Made by a program: the position numbers and the translations under genes. A stretch of 64,000 bases of DNA, from positions 1 through 64,000 of the forward strand of contig JAKCPI010005048.1 in NCBI GenBank assembly GCA_023213315.1, in the 5' to 3' direction. The first letter of the stretch is position 1; each line of letters starts with the position of its first letter. Shown one piece after another: positions 20,394 through 30,520 of this stretch. Source of the stretch: Euborellia annulipes. Taxonomy: Eukaryota > Arthropoda > Insecta > Dermaptera > Anisolabididae. The notes under the pieces are model-generated. The model was not told where the DNA came from. It saw nothing but the letters and a program-made list of their open reading frames with translations, and did not search any database.

Positions 20394-21310
20394 GCGGGGG
20401 TATTTGAAGCTATTCCTGGGTATTTGGGCTGATTCCAAAAAAGCCATCAATTTTGCTCTATAGAGAAAATTTATAGAAAATATACTCTAAAGCGGTTCTA
20501 ATTTTGAGTTACCTATATTTTTTCAAGGCATTATCCCATAAAAATATGCAGATAGAAGAATTACATAGAAATATAAAGTTTCAGTACAATTGGAGGTGAT
20601 TTGATGGTGCAAAATAGGGATAAAAGCTTAGAAGATCCAATTTTTTTTTTAAACTTTGGACACCCCAAATACAGTTTTTCCATCCCTAAATGCAAAAACC
20701 ATATATTTATGATATTCTATAGTTCTTTAGCTTTCCAAAAATCGTTCATTCGTGAAATAAATTAATAATTAAAGAAATTATGAAAAAAAAGTTTGGTAAA
20801 AACACTTTGGCTGCCTATCTTTTAGGCGCCTTGCTTTCTCCAATAGAAGAGCACATAGGAATTAACTTTAACCATTTAGATATTATATATTTAACTATTT
20901 TATTCATAATTTCCTTAATACTTAATAGATTTTCAAGAATGAATAATTTTTGGAAAGCTAAAGAACTATAGAATATCATAAATATGGTTTTTGCATTTAG
21001 GGATGGAAAAAATTCTAATAGGGGAGTCCAAAGCTAAAAAAAAAAAAACAAGGAGAAACGACTTAAAAAAATCTAGCTAATCAAAATAAAAGCCTATTTA
21101 GAGCGCATTTTGCATTAGAATGCCATCAGTTTTGCCCCATCACGTCTAGTTTTAGAGGTATAGAGAAAATTATAGCCTCTTTAGAGCAAATTTTATATTA
21201 AAATTGAATTTTCTCTATAGCTCTAAAACTAGACGTGATGGGTCAAATCTGATGGCATTTTTGGAATCAGCGCTACCCACATACCCAGGAATAGCTTCAA
21301 ATACCCCGGC
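20394..21310. mobile_element. Foldback element with nested palindromes
   Basis: Outer inverted ends of about 45 bp: GCGGGGGTATTTGAAGC, then TATTCCTGGGTATTTGGGC, mirrored at 21262..21310. Inside is a 65-67 bp near-perfect inverted repeat (20676..20742 against 20946..21011, one 2-bp indel) and another of about 60 bp (21117..21182 against 21196..21262). Related sequence lies at 54740..55200 (AATATGCAGAT, CCATCATGCATAGTTTTAGAG). The loop of the central palindrome holds a 63-codon ORF (20780..20971). Confidence 0.8.
20780..20971 (+). CDS. Small hydrophobic ORF in palindrome loop, doubtful
   Basis: A 63-codon ORF from ATG 20780. It starts MKKKFGKNTLAAYLLGALLS, has IEEHIGINFNHLD and then one strong hydrophobic segment, IIYLTILFIISLILN (about residues 36-50), and ends RFSRMNNFWKAKEL inside the right palindrome arm. 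The frame is open for eight further codons upstream. The composition (basic N-terminus, one membrane segment) is more protein-like than other AT-rich ORFs here, and FGKNTLAAYLLG loosely recalls the end of bacterial acyltransferase-3 membrane proteins. This is by eye only, and the His usual in that motif is absent. It may equally be chance. No promoter or splice context is visible. Confidence 0.2.
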   Translation: MKKKFGKNTLAAYLLGALLSPIEEHIGINFNHLDIIYLTILFIISLILNRFSRMNNFWKAKEL

Positions 21311-21319
21311 TACAAAAAA

Positions 21320-22290
21320 AAAAATAGTTTTTTGTTCACCTATGTAATCTGAGATGGCAAAAAATATTTTTTAATATTTTATATGATCGAAATTTTTTTT
21401 AATGTATATTTCTTTCTTAATCGCACGAGATGATGAAACTAGTTTCGACTGTATCTGTTGAATTTTCTGTTATTTCCGACCAAATATTAAAACTCAAAAT
21501 GCAAGGTTTCTAGTAGTTAGATGCAGGTAACCCGTGTTATAAAAAAGAAAAAGCGAATACTCAGAATTAGCTATATCCGAAAAACAGTTTCCATTTTTAT
21601 CAAGGGATTTAATGAACTATTTCATAAAATTTCAAGGAGGATATGATAGGCAGTAAATGGGGAAGTTAAAAAATAAATGATGTTTATTTCAGTCCCCTCG
21701 AAAAGTTGACTAGGCTAATAAATTTGAAGCAACAGACAAAAAGTGAAATTTTATTAATTAGTGTAATTGATGATCGCTAATCTTCCTTTCTATTTATTTT
21801 ATAAAATTGTATGGAGAAAATAAATTTACCCTGACTCTTTAAACAATATATTTTTTTTATAGCATTTTTAATATAAAAAAATATAATTCACAAATTGCCA
21901 GTCATTTCATCTGCTCTGAAAATGACGATTATGCAAATCATATTTAATAAAATCACTTTGTCTGTCATATAAAATATTTGAAAATATTCACAGTGAAGAG
22001 GCACGCGTGTTATATTATGTATAAATAAAAATTCTCATTTTGTCTTTCATGTCGCTATGTTTTCTAAACACGTTTACTTGTTCAATAACTTCGTCTGTCA
22101 CTCTACTAGGTACTTAAAATCGAAATGTAAACACGAATTTTTCTTGCCTCTGTTTATCATATACTTTACAATATCACATTTACAAAAATAGCTTCGCCAT
22201 CCATAGATCCTTAAAAAAAGACTAAACTCTTTCTGGCAAAGTTTTTCTATGTCGCAAAATTTCCTAACTCATACTTTTATTGCTTCACTT
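21320..22290. other. AT-rich DNA, nothing recognised
   Basis: No supported feature. Confidence 0.35.
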
Positions 22291-22307
22291 CTCGTAAGTG
22301 ACAAATA

Positions 22308-22559
22308 GCCCTCGGGGCATGGCGTAGAGGTTAGCGTGCTAACCTCTTATACCAAACGTCGCGGGTTCGGACCCCAGGCAGTCCGATGATTTTATTTAAG
22401 CCAATTGGATACCAAATGGCTTAAATAAGAATGCCTGGACCCCATATATGTATATTTATTAATAACGGATATCGTAAAAAGTCTTATATGGCCTCAGTTG
22501 CCGAAAAGACTGTATGAATGTGTGTGTGAGTGTGAGTGTGAATGAGAAAAAAGTGTGAA

Positions 22560-22592
<33 letters not shown>
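22308..22592 (+). mobile_element. SINE-1, reference full-length copy
   Basis: tRNA-derived head with A box TGGCGTAGAGG (22320..22330) and B box GGTTCGGACCC (22364..22374). Next come TTTAAGCCAATTGGATACCA and AATGGCTTAAATAAG forming a hairpin, CCTGGACCCC, AACGGATATCGT, CCTCAGTTGCCGAAAAGAC, a TGTG/TGAG tract and a poly-A of about 28. It is flanked by AAGTGACAAATA at 22296..22307 and 22593..22604. The SINE is transcribed by RNA polymerase III and would depend on a LINE for mobility. The long A-tail and perfect duplication suggest a young insertion. Confidence 0.95.
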
Positions 22593-22595
<3 letters not shown>

Positions 22596-22609
22596 TGACA
22601 AATATTTAT

Positions 22610-22880
22610 TTAAATTATTTTAGCTAAGTAAATTTTAAACAGATATTTGTTGAAAAAAAAATTTGTCTCTATTAGTTAATTATTCGTCCTCCGCTTAACT
22701 CTGAATCCATTCTGTGGGGACTCAAGACTAAATCAAATATGTACCATCTTGAAAGGGTATAAAACAAATATTTAGGATATCAGCAAAACCTCTACATTAA
22801 CATGACCAAGTGTTTGAGGATTAATTCCTAACTGGCGACATTTATAAATTTAGGTGAAAGTTCTTCTTCAATAGTCTATT
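22610..22880. other. AT-rich DNA, nothing recognised
   Basis: No supported feature. Confidence 0.3.
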
Positions 22881-23067
22881 TTATTTTCGCTTAGCTTTAT
22901 ATGTTAATATATATAGAGAGAACGTATTGGATTCATTTAAAAAATTCGATGTCGAGATTTTGATGGATATACACGTTTTGAGGTCCCCTGATTCCAAAAA
23001 AGTGGTTTTCGCAAACGTTTTTGATTAAAATTCAAAAATCAATTATTTTTTAGATGTTTTTTAAAAT

Positions 23068-23290
23068 TTTGGAGTTTAGGCTTTCACAGTTCTTGTAAAA
23101 GAATTAGATTTTCGGTTTAACTGTGATTTTTTTATAAAAATTACAACGTTTCGGCCACTCATTCTGTGGCCTTCTTCAGGTACAATTCAGCTAGCTCCCG
23201 CTTCTCGACCTGCACGCCATCTACACATGAGCGATTTCAGCGCCCCCACCTACAATTTGACACGAAATTCAAATATTGTAGTCTGTTTCT
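23068..23290 (-). mobile_element. Hammerhead-bearing insertion with 12-bp target duplication
   Basis: A 223-bp insertion flanked by GTTTTTTAAAAT at 23056..23067 and 23291..23302. On the reverse strand it reads GAGCTAGCTGAATTGTAC, the hammerhead core, then TAAACCGAAAATCTAATTC. The same sequence, often inverted on itself, occurs at 56262..56375, 56750..56850 and 60490..60710. Confidence 0.8.
23140..23187 (-). ncRNA. Hammerhead ribozyme motif, type I
   Basis: Reverse strand: UAC + CTGAAGA (23179..23173), stem II GGCCAC-AGAATGA-GTGGCC (perfect 6 bp), GAAA (23152..23149), CG, UU, then GUAAUU. Stem I pairs UAC/GUA and, past one bulged base, AAUU/AAUU. The core is complete; the cleavage triplet is GUU rather than the more efficient GUC. 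Confidence 0.6.
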
Positions 23291-23591
23291 GTTTTTTAAA
23301 ATGTATATTCTCATTTTCTCATTTTGCTCTCAAAATTGTTTGAAGATCACTTTACTCTTGTACTTCATAGGAAAGAGGAGAAATGGTTGCCATGGTAACA
23401 AAATATAAATTATTTTATTTTTTTTTTTTTTAAACATTCACACTTTTTTCTCATTCACACTCACACTCACACACACATTCACACAGTCTTTTCGGCAACT
23501 CAGGCCATTTAAGACTTTAGACCAGTGGTTTCCAAACTTTATGTTACCACGCCTCCCTTAAAAATATTTAATCTTATGACGCCTCCCCCAG

Positions 23592-23690
23592 GATGGCTTT
23601 GACCAAAGCCGAAACGTCAGCTGTTAAAATATATTTTTAAAGAAAAAATTTTAGCTTCGTTTTTTCTAACTTTCATTCCTGAAGAAAAAT
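23592..23690 (+). mobile_element. Penelope-type end remnant with stem II and GAAACGUC
   Basis: GGCTTTGACCAAAGCC is a perfect 6-bp stem II hairpin followed by GAAACGTCAGCTG, the 3' half of the hammerhead. Upstream the CTGAAGA core is lost: the junction reads CCCCCAGGAT. Then comes AAAATTTTAGCTTCG, similar to the ends of the other foldback elements. Confidence 0.6.
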
Positions 23691-23710
23691 ATTTTTTTTC
23701 AAATCTTATT

Positions 23711-23955
23711 TTCACGGTCCTGAGGGTATAAAACTTAAATATAAAATTTCAAGCTCCTAGCTCAATTCCTTCATGCTTTAAATTGAACCCAAACAGACAG
23801 ACAGATAGACCATGTCGTGAAAACCACTTTTTTTGGATTCAGGAGACCTCAAAACGTGTATATCCATCAAAGTCACGATATCGAATTTTTGACATGAATC
23901 CAATACTTTCTCTCTCTATATATTAACATATATATAGAGGTAAGAGAAAGTAAAA
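23711..23955 (-). mobile_element. Hairpin-ended element fragment
   Basis: Reverse-oriented 5' portion: GAGGGTATAAAACTTAAAT, CAGACAGACAGATAGACC, the GGATTCAGGAGACCTC block, TTTTTGACATGAATCC and the CTTTCTCTCTCTATAT...GGTAAGAGAAAG hairpin. Confidence 0.85.
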
Positions 23956-24359
23956 ATTCCAATCCGAATTGAGATTAGTTCGATATACAAAAAGATGCGG
24001 TAACTCACCCCAGTAAAATTCTAAGTGGACTAAACATATCTTACTTTTCTACCTAATGAAAAAAATCCCTACAAAATTCTGCAGGGCATTCTATGGGTTC
24101 CTAAGTTACCCAATGTTTTTATTATCTGTTTATGAGAGTTTCGAAATCTTCAAAAATTAATTCCGCCCCAGTACCTAATAAGAAATTTTAGAATGGCATT
24201 AAAATGTTTCTAGCCTACTATACTATTTGCTAAATATTAAATATAAATTTTAACTCAAACGGAATGCACTTATTTTTTAGTAAAAGTATTAAAAAACATT
24301 AATATCTTTGTGCATTTTAGGGGATGGGACATTAACCCCCATGTTTAATGCCTTAATAC

Positions 24360-24375
24360 CTCCCCCCCCCCCCCC
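24360..24375 (+). repeat. Poly-C run
   Basis: CCTCC followed by an uninterrupted C-run in otherwise AT-rich DNA. A likely source of sequencing length error; no function seen. Confidence 0.8.
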
Positions 24376-24542
24376 TTTAAGAAAATGCGAGCCTTCACCG
24401 CGAAATTACTCTCAAAATAATCTGAATTCATTTATAAATAATTATTTTAATTTTTATTTTATTTTGAAATTATTTTATTTTAATTTTCAGCCCTTAATCC
24501 ACCCCTGTGTAAAAGTATATTAAAGAAATTTGATTTAAAAAT

Positions 24543-24787
24543 GCCCTCAGGCTTGGTGTAGTTGGTAGCGTGTCTACCTTCTATACCGAACGTCGCGGGT
24601 TTGGTCCCCTGTCAGTCCGAAATGGATACAAAAAGGCTTAAATAGAAATGCCTGGACCCCCAATGTGTATATTATTAATTAATAACGGTTATCGTATAAA
24701 GTCTTATATGCCCGAGTTGCCGAAAATAATGTGTGAATGTGCGTGTGAGTGTTGAGAAAAAAGTTTGAGTGTTTAAAAAAAAAAAAA
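24543..24787 (+). mobile_element. SINE-1 copy, diverged head
   Basis: Starts GCCCTCAGGCTTGGTGTAG and has the GTAGCGTGTCTACC head variant, B box GGTTTGGTCCC (two changes), a shortened hairpin, CCCGAGTTGCCGAAAATAA and an A-tail. More diverged than the 22308 copy, so probably older. Confidence 0.85.
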
Positions 24788-25578
24788 GACAAAAAATAAA
24801 AAATTAATTTTTTTTCAATGACACCTACACCTCTCCCTCCCCCTTATATTCACCCTCTACCCTTAGTGAAATGCAAAATATTGAATTTCATATTCAAAAG
24901 AATCGTTTTTCGCAGTCAAATTATTTGTTTCTATCATTTTTTTTTTCAACGATAAAATGCATAATAATTACCTTTAATAAAACACTCAAGAGGGTGTGCT
25001 CGTTGACGGCGAGGACAGGGTGGATTTACAGCACTATATTAATTATTCACTTTGATTCACTTTAAACACAAATAAATAAGAGAGCAAAGAGCTCCGCGCC
25101 TGCAACTCGGCAACGCACTCGACTCGACTGAATGAGAGATTCGTCTCTCTTATCTTTGTAAAGGAATAAAAAGATGAAAATAACAATTCCCTTTTTATTA
25201 AAAGTAAAAAAATACCTTTTACTCTAATCTAACTATATTTATAACTGGAAAAGAATGTCAACAAGTGATTTGGAATATTCCAAGGCCTTTCTTAAATAAT
25301 CAACCCTTCATCCCCCCTAATCAAAATAATAACGCTATTTTTTCAATCTTTTCTATTTATTTGGCTTCGATTTAGCTAAAATAAATTTAAAAAACATTTT
25401 TTTTTTCAATTTTTCAACCCCTTATCCAATCCTAATAAATAAAATAATTAACAAAGCTATCGCCTTCGGCGAGTTTCGCGTCTAGTCAGAAAAAACTTAA
25501 AACCCTGAAAAACGTCCCTGGATCCGCCTTTGGGTTTTACACATAGTATAATTTTCTAGAATGAGTCTTACTTTAGGC

Positions 25579-25903
25579 CAGTGGTTTCCAAACTTTATGT
25601 CACAACGCCTCCCTTAAAAATATTTAACCGTATAACGTCCCCCCCCCCCCAACCCACCCATTTAATAAAATAATACAAAAACAAAACAAAAAATTTTTAA
25701 TACTAAAAAATATAAATTTATATAAAAATATTTTTTTATTTATTATTTTAATTAAGAAAAACCTCCGTCCCAGAATTTTATTATTTTATTTGTAAAACTA
25801 GCAATCATTTGGAAAATTGATCTTGGTGGCCAACATTCGCGCCTCCCCTTAGACTAGTCCGCGCCTCCCTAGGGAGCCGCGCCTCACAGTTTGGAAAACG
25901 CTG
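25579..25903. mobile_element. Inner hAT MITE copy
   Basis: CAGTGGTTTCCAAACTTTAT...ACAGTTTGGAAAACGCTG, 325 bp, preceded by CTTTAGGC and followed by CTTTAGAC (7 of 8 identical). By itself it looks like a complete non-autonomous hAT element with GCCTCCC-rich subterminal sequence. Confidence 0.7.
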
Positions 25904-26219
25904 CTTTAGACGATAACCGTTGTGATTAATATATAAATTGTGGGTTCAGGCATTTCTATTTAAGCCATCTGGTATCCAAATGGCTTAAATAAAATCATCG
26001 GACTGCCTGGGTCCGAACCCGCGACGTTTGGTATAGGAGGTAGGCACGCTACCTACTACGCCACACCCGGGGGCTAAATTATTTTTCTATGCTTATATAT
26101 TTTATATCTTTAATTCTAATATATTAGCGGAAACTAAATATATATCAACTTTCGATTACCGAAGGTAAGAGAAAGTTGTGTGCTGTGCGTCCAGTCACAC
26201 CATATTTTTTTTTCTTAAT

Positions 26220-27130
26220 TTTAAACCATACTAATATATAGGTTTTTTAAATAAATGGAATATTTAATTTAATTTCCAATAATATTTTTAAGTTGTAGGG
26301 AATGTAATGGGCTTTTAAAAGAAAATTCTACTTAGAAATTATGTCTAAAAAAAAAAAAATAAATCAATCATCTAAAGATACGTTAAAGTGATGAAAGGCG
26401 TGAACATAAGAAAAAAGATTTATTTATTGATTCCCGATTCAAAGAAGTTTTATTAAATTATTAATTTTCGATAAATTGTTTAATTTATCAGATAAAGTAA
26501 AAAGTGTATAAGCGTGAATAAAAAAAAAAAAAAAAAAACGAAAATAAGTCTTAGGTTAGAGTGAAATATTGTCAGTTTCTTTCAAAAACTGACCCGAAGA
26601 TTCTGTTGGCAATAAATTTATCATGAAAACGTTTTCTTCTGAATTTTTTATCATCGGGTAACGCAAAATCGAAACGAATGAGGGGATTTTGAATGAAGTA
26701 AAAAGGATAATTCACCGCCTTTAGTATGAAATTTTAATTAATTAAAAAGACGTTTCGATTTAGAATTTTTCTCTATGCCATGTTCTTTAAGTGGCTGAAG
26801 AGCGGAGAGAGAGAGAGAGAGAGAGGTTTTGTTAATTAATTCGATCTTCACTTGGGAAAATACCGTTAACGCTAAATTAAACATCCCCCCTCCCCCCTCT
26901 CCCCGCCATACACACTCCTACACACGAATCCCTTTCTCCTCTCTTTATACAAATTAATTTGTTCTCATTAACGACAAAATGCAATCAATATAATGATAAA
27001 TGTTTTTCTTTTAAATGGTTTCAATGGGAAATCACGTTTATTAGCAAACTCAATAAATTATAAACGAATTGGATTAAAAAAAGAAAAAAACATTTTTGTA
27101 AAATAGAGTTCTCAAGTGACCAAGAGACGA
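26220..27130. other. AT-rich DNA, nothing recognised
   Basis: Contains a (GA)n run at 26808..26825 and a C-rich stretch at 26884..26905. No gene seen. Confidence 0.35.
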
Positions 27131-27138
27131 ATGACAAT

Positions 27139-27348
27139 TATTATTTTTATTATTATTTGAAATTCCTATCGGGATTCCCGTTTATTTACCTGAGGTGCTT
27201 TCGTGCACGAAGACACACACCTCAAACCCAACCGGGCCTCTGGCCGTAGCCATCTACCGGCACCCCGAGAAGTTACATTATTCCCTATCTCTAACTCCTC
27301 CTCCTGCTTTCGTTTCTAGCTAGTGAACTAATCCTTATTTCTGGTTCC
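27139..27348 (-). mobile_element. LINE-3'-end-like repeat, truncated
   Basis: Reverse-strand copy of the 11330..11614 repeat with (ATT)n tail at its left. Shares GAAATTCCTATCGGGATTCC, GGTGCTTTCGTGCACGAAGA and CTAATCCTTATTTCTGG. Confidence 0.65.
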
Positions 27349-27625
27349 ACCCGGAGAGTAGGCATATATTCTCCATAATTATATTTATGAAAATTTATTA
27401 ATTATAGGAAACCGTGATGTTAAAACAGTTTAATTAGTATGATTTTAATATTATACTTCATAAATATTTAAATAGTTTAGAGCGCGAATTTCAAACCAGA
27501 ATTTAATAAATTTAGATTTGTGAAATAAATTTTAAAAGAATAATTTCAAGTTTCCTTAAAATAATTATAAAATAATATTAATAAAAATTTCTTGATGTAG
27601 TCAATTTATTTGAGAACGTTTAGAC

Positions 27626-27690
27626 CAGTGATTCTCAACTTGTCGCGGTACACTTTTAACCATTTCAAAATTTGGCGGCACACAAAGAAA
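27626..27690 (+). mobile_element. hAT end fragment
   Basis: CAGTGATTCTCAACTTGTCG followed by CGGTACAC...GGCGGCACACA resembles a hAT terminal sequence. It is cut off by the hairpin-ended element at 27693. Confidence 0.45.
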
Positions 27691-27692
27691 AA

Positions 27693-28292
27693 TCTGGTGT
27701 GACTGGCGCACAGCTTGTCACACCAGATTTTTTGTGTCGACATGTATTTAGTTTCCGACAGTAGGGTACAATTGAATTCAAGATGTAAAATTTATAAGTA
27801 TGGGGAATATTTATATTTTGATACCATGGCAACCATTTCTCCTATCTTTTCTATGGAGTACAAGAGTAAAGTGGTCTTCAGAAAATTTCAATCACAAAAT
27901 GAGAATATACATTTTATAGAGAATCTAAAAAATAATTGATTTTTGAATTTAAAAAAAAATCGTTGAAGTAAATTTTGAGAAAATCGAAAAAAACTGAAAA
28001 AGTGCATCAGTAAAGTACTAGTACTTTTTGGTCGATTTTGTTCAAAAGCTTCGTGTCACGTCCCATGGGGGGTGCCTAACTTAAATATAAAATTTCAACC
28101 TCCTAGCTCTTTTCGTTCTTGAGATATTTTGTTCACAGTCACACAGACAGACCATGTCGCGAAAACCACTTTTTTGGATTCAGGGGACCTCAAAACGTGA
28201 AGATCCATCAAAATCTTGACATCGAATTTTTGACATGATTCCAATACTTTCTCTCTATATATATATTACATATATACATAGGTAAGAGAAAG
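27693..28292 (-). mobile_element. Hairpin-ended element, nearly full length
   Basis: Reverse orientation: shortened terminal hairpin TCTGGTGTGACTGGCGCACA/TTGTCACACCAGA, GTCGACATGTATTTAG, CCATGGCAACCATTTC, the TCAAAATCGTT-type block, a short CACAGACAGACC microsatellite and the CTTTCTCTCTATAT...GGTAAGAGAAAG hairpin. The centre of the first hairpin (CTTTCTCTTACCTTCGG) is deleted. Confidence 0.9.
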
Positions 28293-28299
28293 TAAAAAG

Positions 28300-29110
28300 A
28301 TAAGTTTAAAAGTTGGTAATTTGTTCATAAACTTTTATATTAGTTTTATTTCATATCCTGGATATATTAATATTAAATCACCAAAGTATATGAAAAATGA
28401 TTGAAAATTTCTAATTTTTTTTATAGTGTAGCAAAGCTTTACGTGAATAATTTTAATTTCTTTATTCATTATTGTCAGGATTGGCAAGTTGTGGTTACTC
28501 ATGAGAGTAATTTCCAAACTGTGTTCTTGTTTTCTTTTTAGATAAATTTTTTAAGTTAATGATATTTTCCTTTTATCAGCTATTCTTAAATAGGTATGGG
28601 GAAAAAGCAGGCACTTTAATCAATCCAATTCCTTTTCTCCCCTCCAAGCAGTCAGCCAGATAGACACGGAACCCCATTTGCATATTCTAGAGCACCACTT
28701 CCTTTCTGTGTATATGATTTGATGCATTTAAAAGTTTTTAAAATAAGGAAGATTAAACTATTGGTTTTTTTCTCAATACTTTTACAACTGTGACAAGATT
28801 TTAAAAGAATCTTTGGTCGAGGATATTTATTTTTAATACTGGGAAATTATTAAAGGATAATATTCCAAAAAAAGACCAATTCAACAAATATACAAGTTCC
28901 AAACAAATTATTATTTTTTTTATTATTATTTTCTGTATGAGAATCGGATCCAGAAACATGATGCAAAAAATATTCAACTGGTGAAAAGGGGAGAGAAAGA
29001 ATAGACATAATAGAGAGAGAGAGAGAGAGAGGGAATTAATAAAAATACGGGTCGATAACAAGAGGGGGTGGGGGGAATTCAACAAAGAGAAACAAAACCT
29101 GACACAAACA
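28300..29110. other. AT-rich DNA, nothing recognised
   Basis: A (GA)n run at 29013..29032 produces a Ser/Leu-rich ORF on the other strand that is not credible. No gene seen. Confidence 0.35.
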
Positions 29111-29111
29111 T

Positions 29112-29250
29112 TTTTTTAAGGTTTTTTTTGGTATCTGAGGCCATTTACACCAATTGTAGCCAATTCAATTGAAATAATGTTTGTTGCTTGGGGCGGAAGG
29201 GATACCTCTTACCCCTAGTACAAACGTTCTGGGGGTTGGTTTCATTTACG
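29112..29250 (-). mobile_element. Possible SINE-2 copy, weak
   Basis: A T-run, then GGTATCTGAGGCCATTTACA, matches the reverse of the tail GTCTAAATGGCCTCAAATGCC of the SINE at 34285..34431. A GC-richer block follows at 29189..29245, where the head would be, but no clear B box is visible. Confidence 0.4.
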
Positions 29251-29408
29251 CAAAATTAAACTATTTATTAATTCTTTGCATCGGTTACTAAAGAAACATC
29301 TTTATATTCTGATGACTATATTTTTTATCAAATACTGTACAGTATTATAATTTATTATTAAATAAAGGAGATTAATTTTATTTTAAGAAATATTGAAATT
29401 TCTTATTA

Positions 29409-29651
29409 TAGGGTAAAAAAATTAATTATTTTTTAACACAATGGTTACTAATTTAATTATATATAAGATATAGTATATCTTTTATTTAATGCGATTAATC
29501 TAAAAAAAAAATTTATTTTTTCGAAAATCAAAAAAAGGGCTTCTATAAGTTGTAAATATTTTAAATAGCTTTAATTAAAAAAAAATTTGAGGTCGATAGT
29601 TTCAAAATTGTGGCCGCAATCTCCCAAAATTAGCACCCCGAGACGCGCACC
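29409..29651 (+). mobile_element. TTAA-flanked MITE, 5'-truncated copy
   Basis: Matches the right 240 bp of the element at 10116..10507, ending CGAGACGCGCACC then TTAA (29652..29655). The left end is missing. Confidence 0.8.
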
Positions 29652-29659
29652 TTAATTGG

Positions 29660-30515
29660 GAAAATAAATATTTTAATTATAAGTATATTTCATTGATTCT
29701 CTACCATTGAACTTCCTGATCTACTTATCTAAATATCTATTTCTACAGTCCTGGTGAGTTAAAATTAACCTATAAAATATTTTGTAGAAATTTTTAAAAA
29801 ATTTCTAATTTGAAATCTAAACAAACTCCTGGATAAAAATGAATATTTTATTGAAACGTCATTTGTGAAGAATGAATGAAATCCACTGGTAGTAATAATA
29901 ATGAACAGCTACACATTACTCACGGAGAGGGGGGAGGAGACTGGCCGTTTGATGTTAAGCTAATAAACAAATATTTCCTTAACGTTGAGTATGTTGTGTT
30001 AGAGTATGTGGCGTTTGTGTGTGTGTGTGTGTGTGTGCGTGTGTAGGTGATTGAAACCGAAACCCTCCTTGCATTCATTGCATCACGTTCCAAAGGAATG
30101 AATGGATCTCTCCAACTCACCCAACCACCTATGAATGATTCATACAAGTCTAAACATAAATCTATTAAATAAATCGATCTCTAAAAACGTCAATAAATTC
30201 AAACTGATTCCAGGATACTGAATAGATGTTTTTGCTTCTCTCTCTCGTTCTGGTTATCTATATTCCTTCCACCTAACCAAACGAAAAACACAAATATACA
30301 AAAAAAAAAGAAGAATTTATAGCGAAATTTTTATATTCTACTAAGGTTTTGAATTAGAATGATCAGCAAGTCTTCTTTGCACGCGGTGCGGGGTCGGCAC
30401 AGGCAATGAATGATCAGCATATACAGTAACTTAATTTTATATCTTTTGTGTAGAGTTTTTATTTAGTTTCTTATTAAATTTTCGTTGGCAAATGTCAGAT
30501 TTTAAAAGTCATTAA
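29660..30515. other. AT-rich DNA, nothing recognised
   Basis: Contains a (GT)n run near 30016..30044. No gene seen. Confidence 0.35.
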
Positions 30516-30520
30516 AAAAA

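Larger units (their letters stand above)
23523..25903. mobile_element. hAT-type element with nested insertions
   Basis: Left end CAGTGGTTTCCAAACTTTA and right end ACAGTTTGGAAAACGCTG, flanked by CTTTAGAC at 23515..23522 and 25904..25911. A second left end, CAGTGGTTTCCAAACTTTAT, lies at 25579 preceded by CTTTAGGC. So the 2.4-kb unit either holds two related copies sharing one right end or was extended by recombination. No transposase recognised. The interior has a hammerhead-element remnant (23592..23690), a hairpin-ended fragment (23711..23955) and a SINE (24543..24787). Confidence 0.8.
23417..26074 (-). mobile_element. SINE-1 split by a hAT element
   Basis: The tail half is 23417..23522 (reverse poly-A, TCACAC tract, CTTTTCGGCAACTCAGGCC) and the head half is 25904..26074 (GATAACCGTT, hairpin arms, GGTCCGAACCC, GTAGGCACGCTACC). 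The whole is flanked by TAAATTATTTT at 23406..23416 and 26075..26085. The break duplicates CTTTAGAC, the hAT target site. Confidence 0.9.
22885..26212 (+). mobile_element. Hairpin-ended element split by two insertions
   Basis: Pieces in order: 22885..23067 (end hairpin, degenerate, and TCGAGATTTTGATGGATA block), 23291..23416 (AAAATGTATATTCTC to ATGGTTGCCATGGTAACA), and 26075..26212 (GGAAACTAAATATATATC and the terminal hairpin ending GTCACACCATA). It is interrupted by a hammerhead element (23068..23290) and a SINE (23417..26074), which is itself split by a hAT element. The microsatellite and GAGCTATGAGG part were deleted beforehand. Confidence 0.85.

Noticed and set aside
22320..22374. tRNA gene
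   Set aside because: A and B boxes are present, but the acceptor stem and anticodon arm do not close and the same sequence is the head of a dispersed poly-A-tailed SINE.
28801..29085. 94-codon reverse-strand ORF with Ser-Leu repeats
   Set aside because: Produced by a (GA)n microsatellite and surrounding AT-rich sequence.
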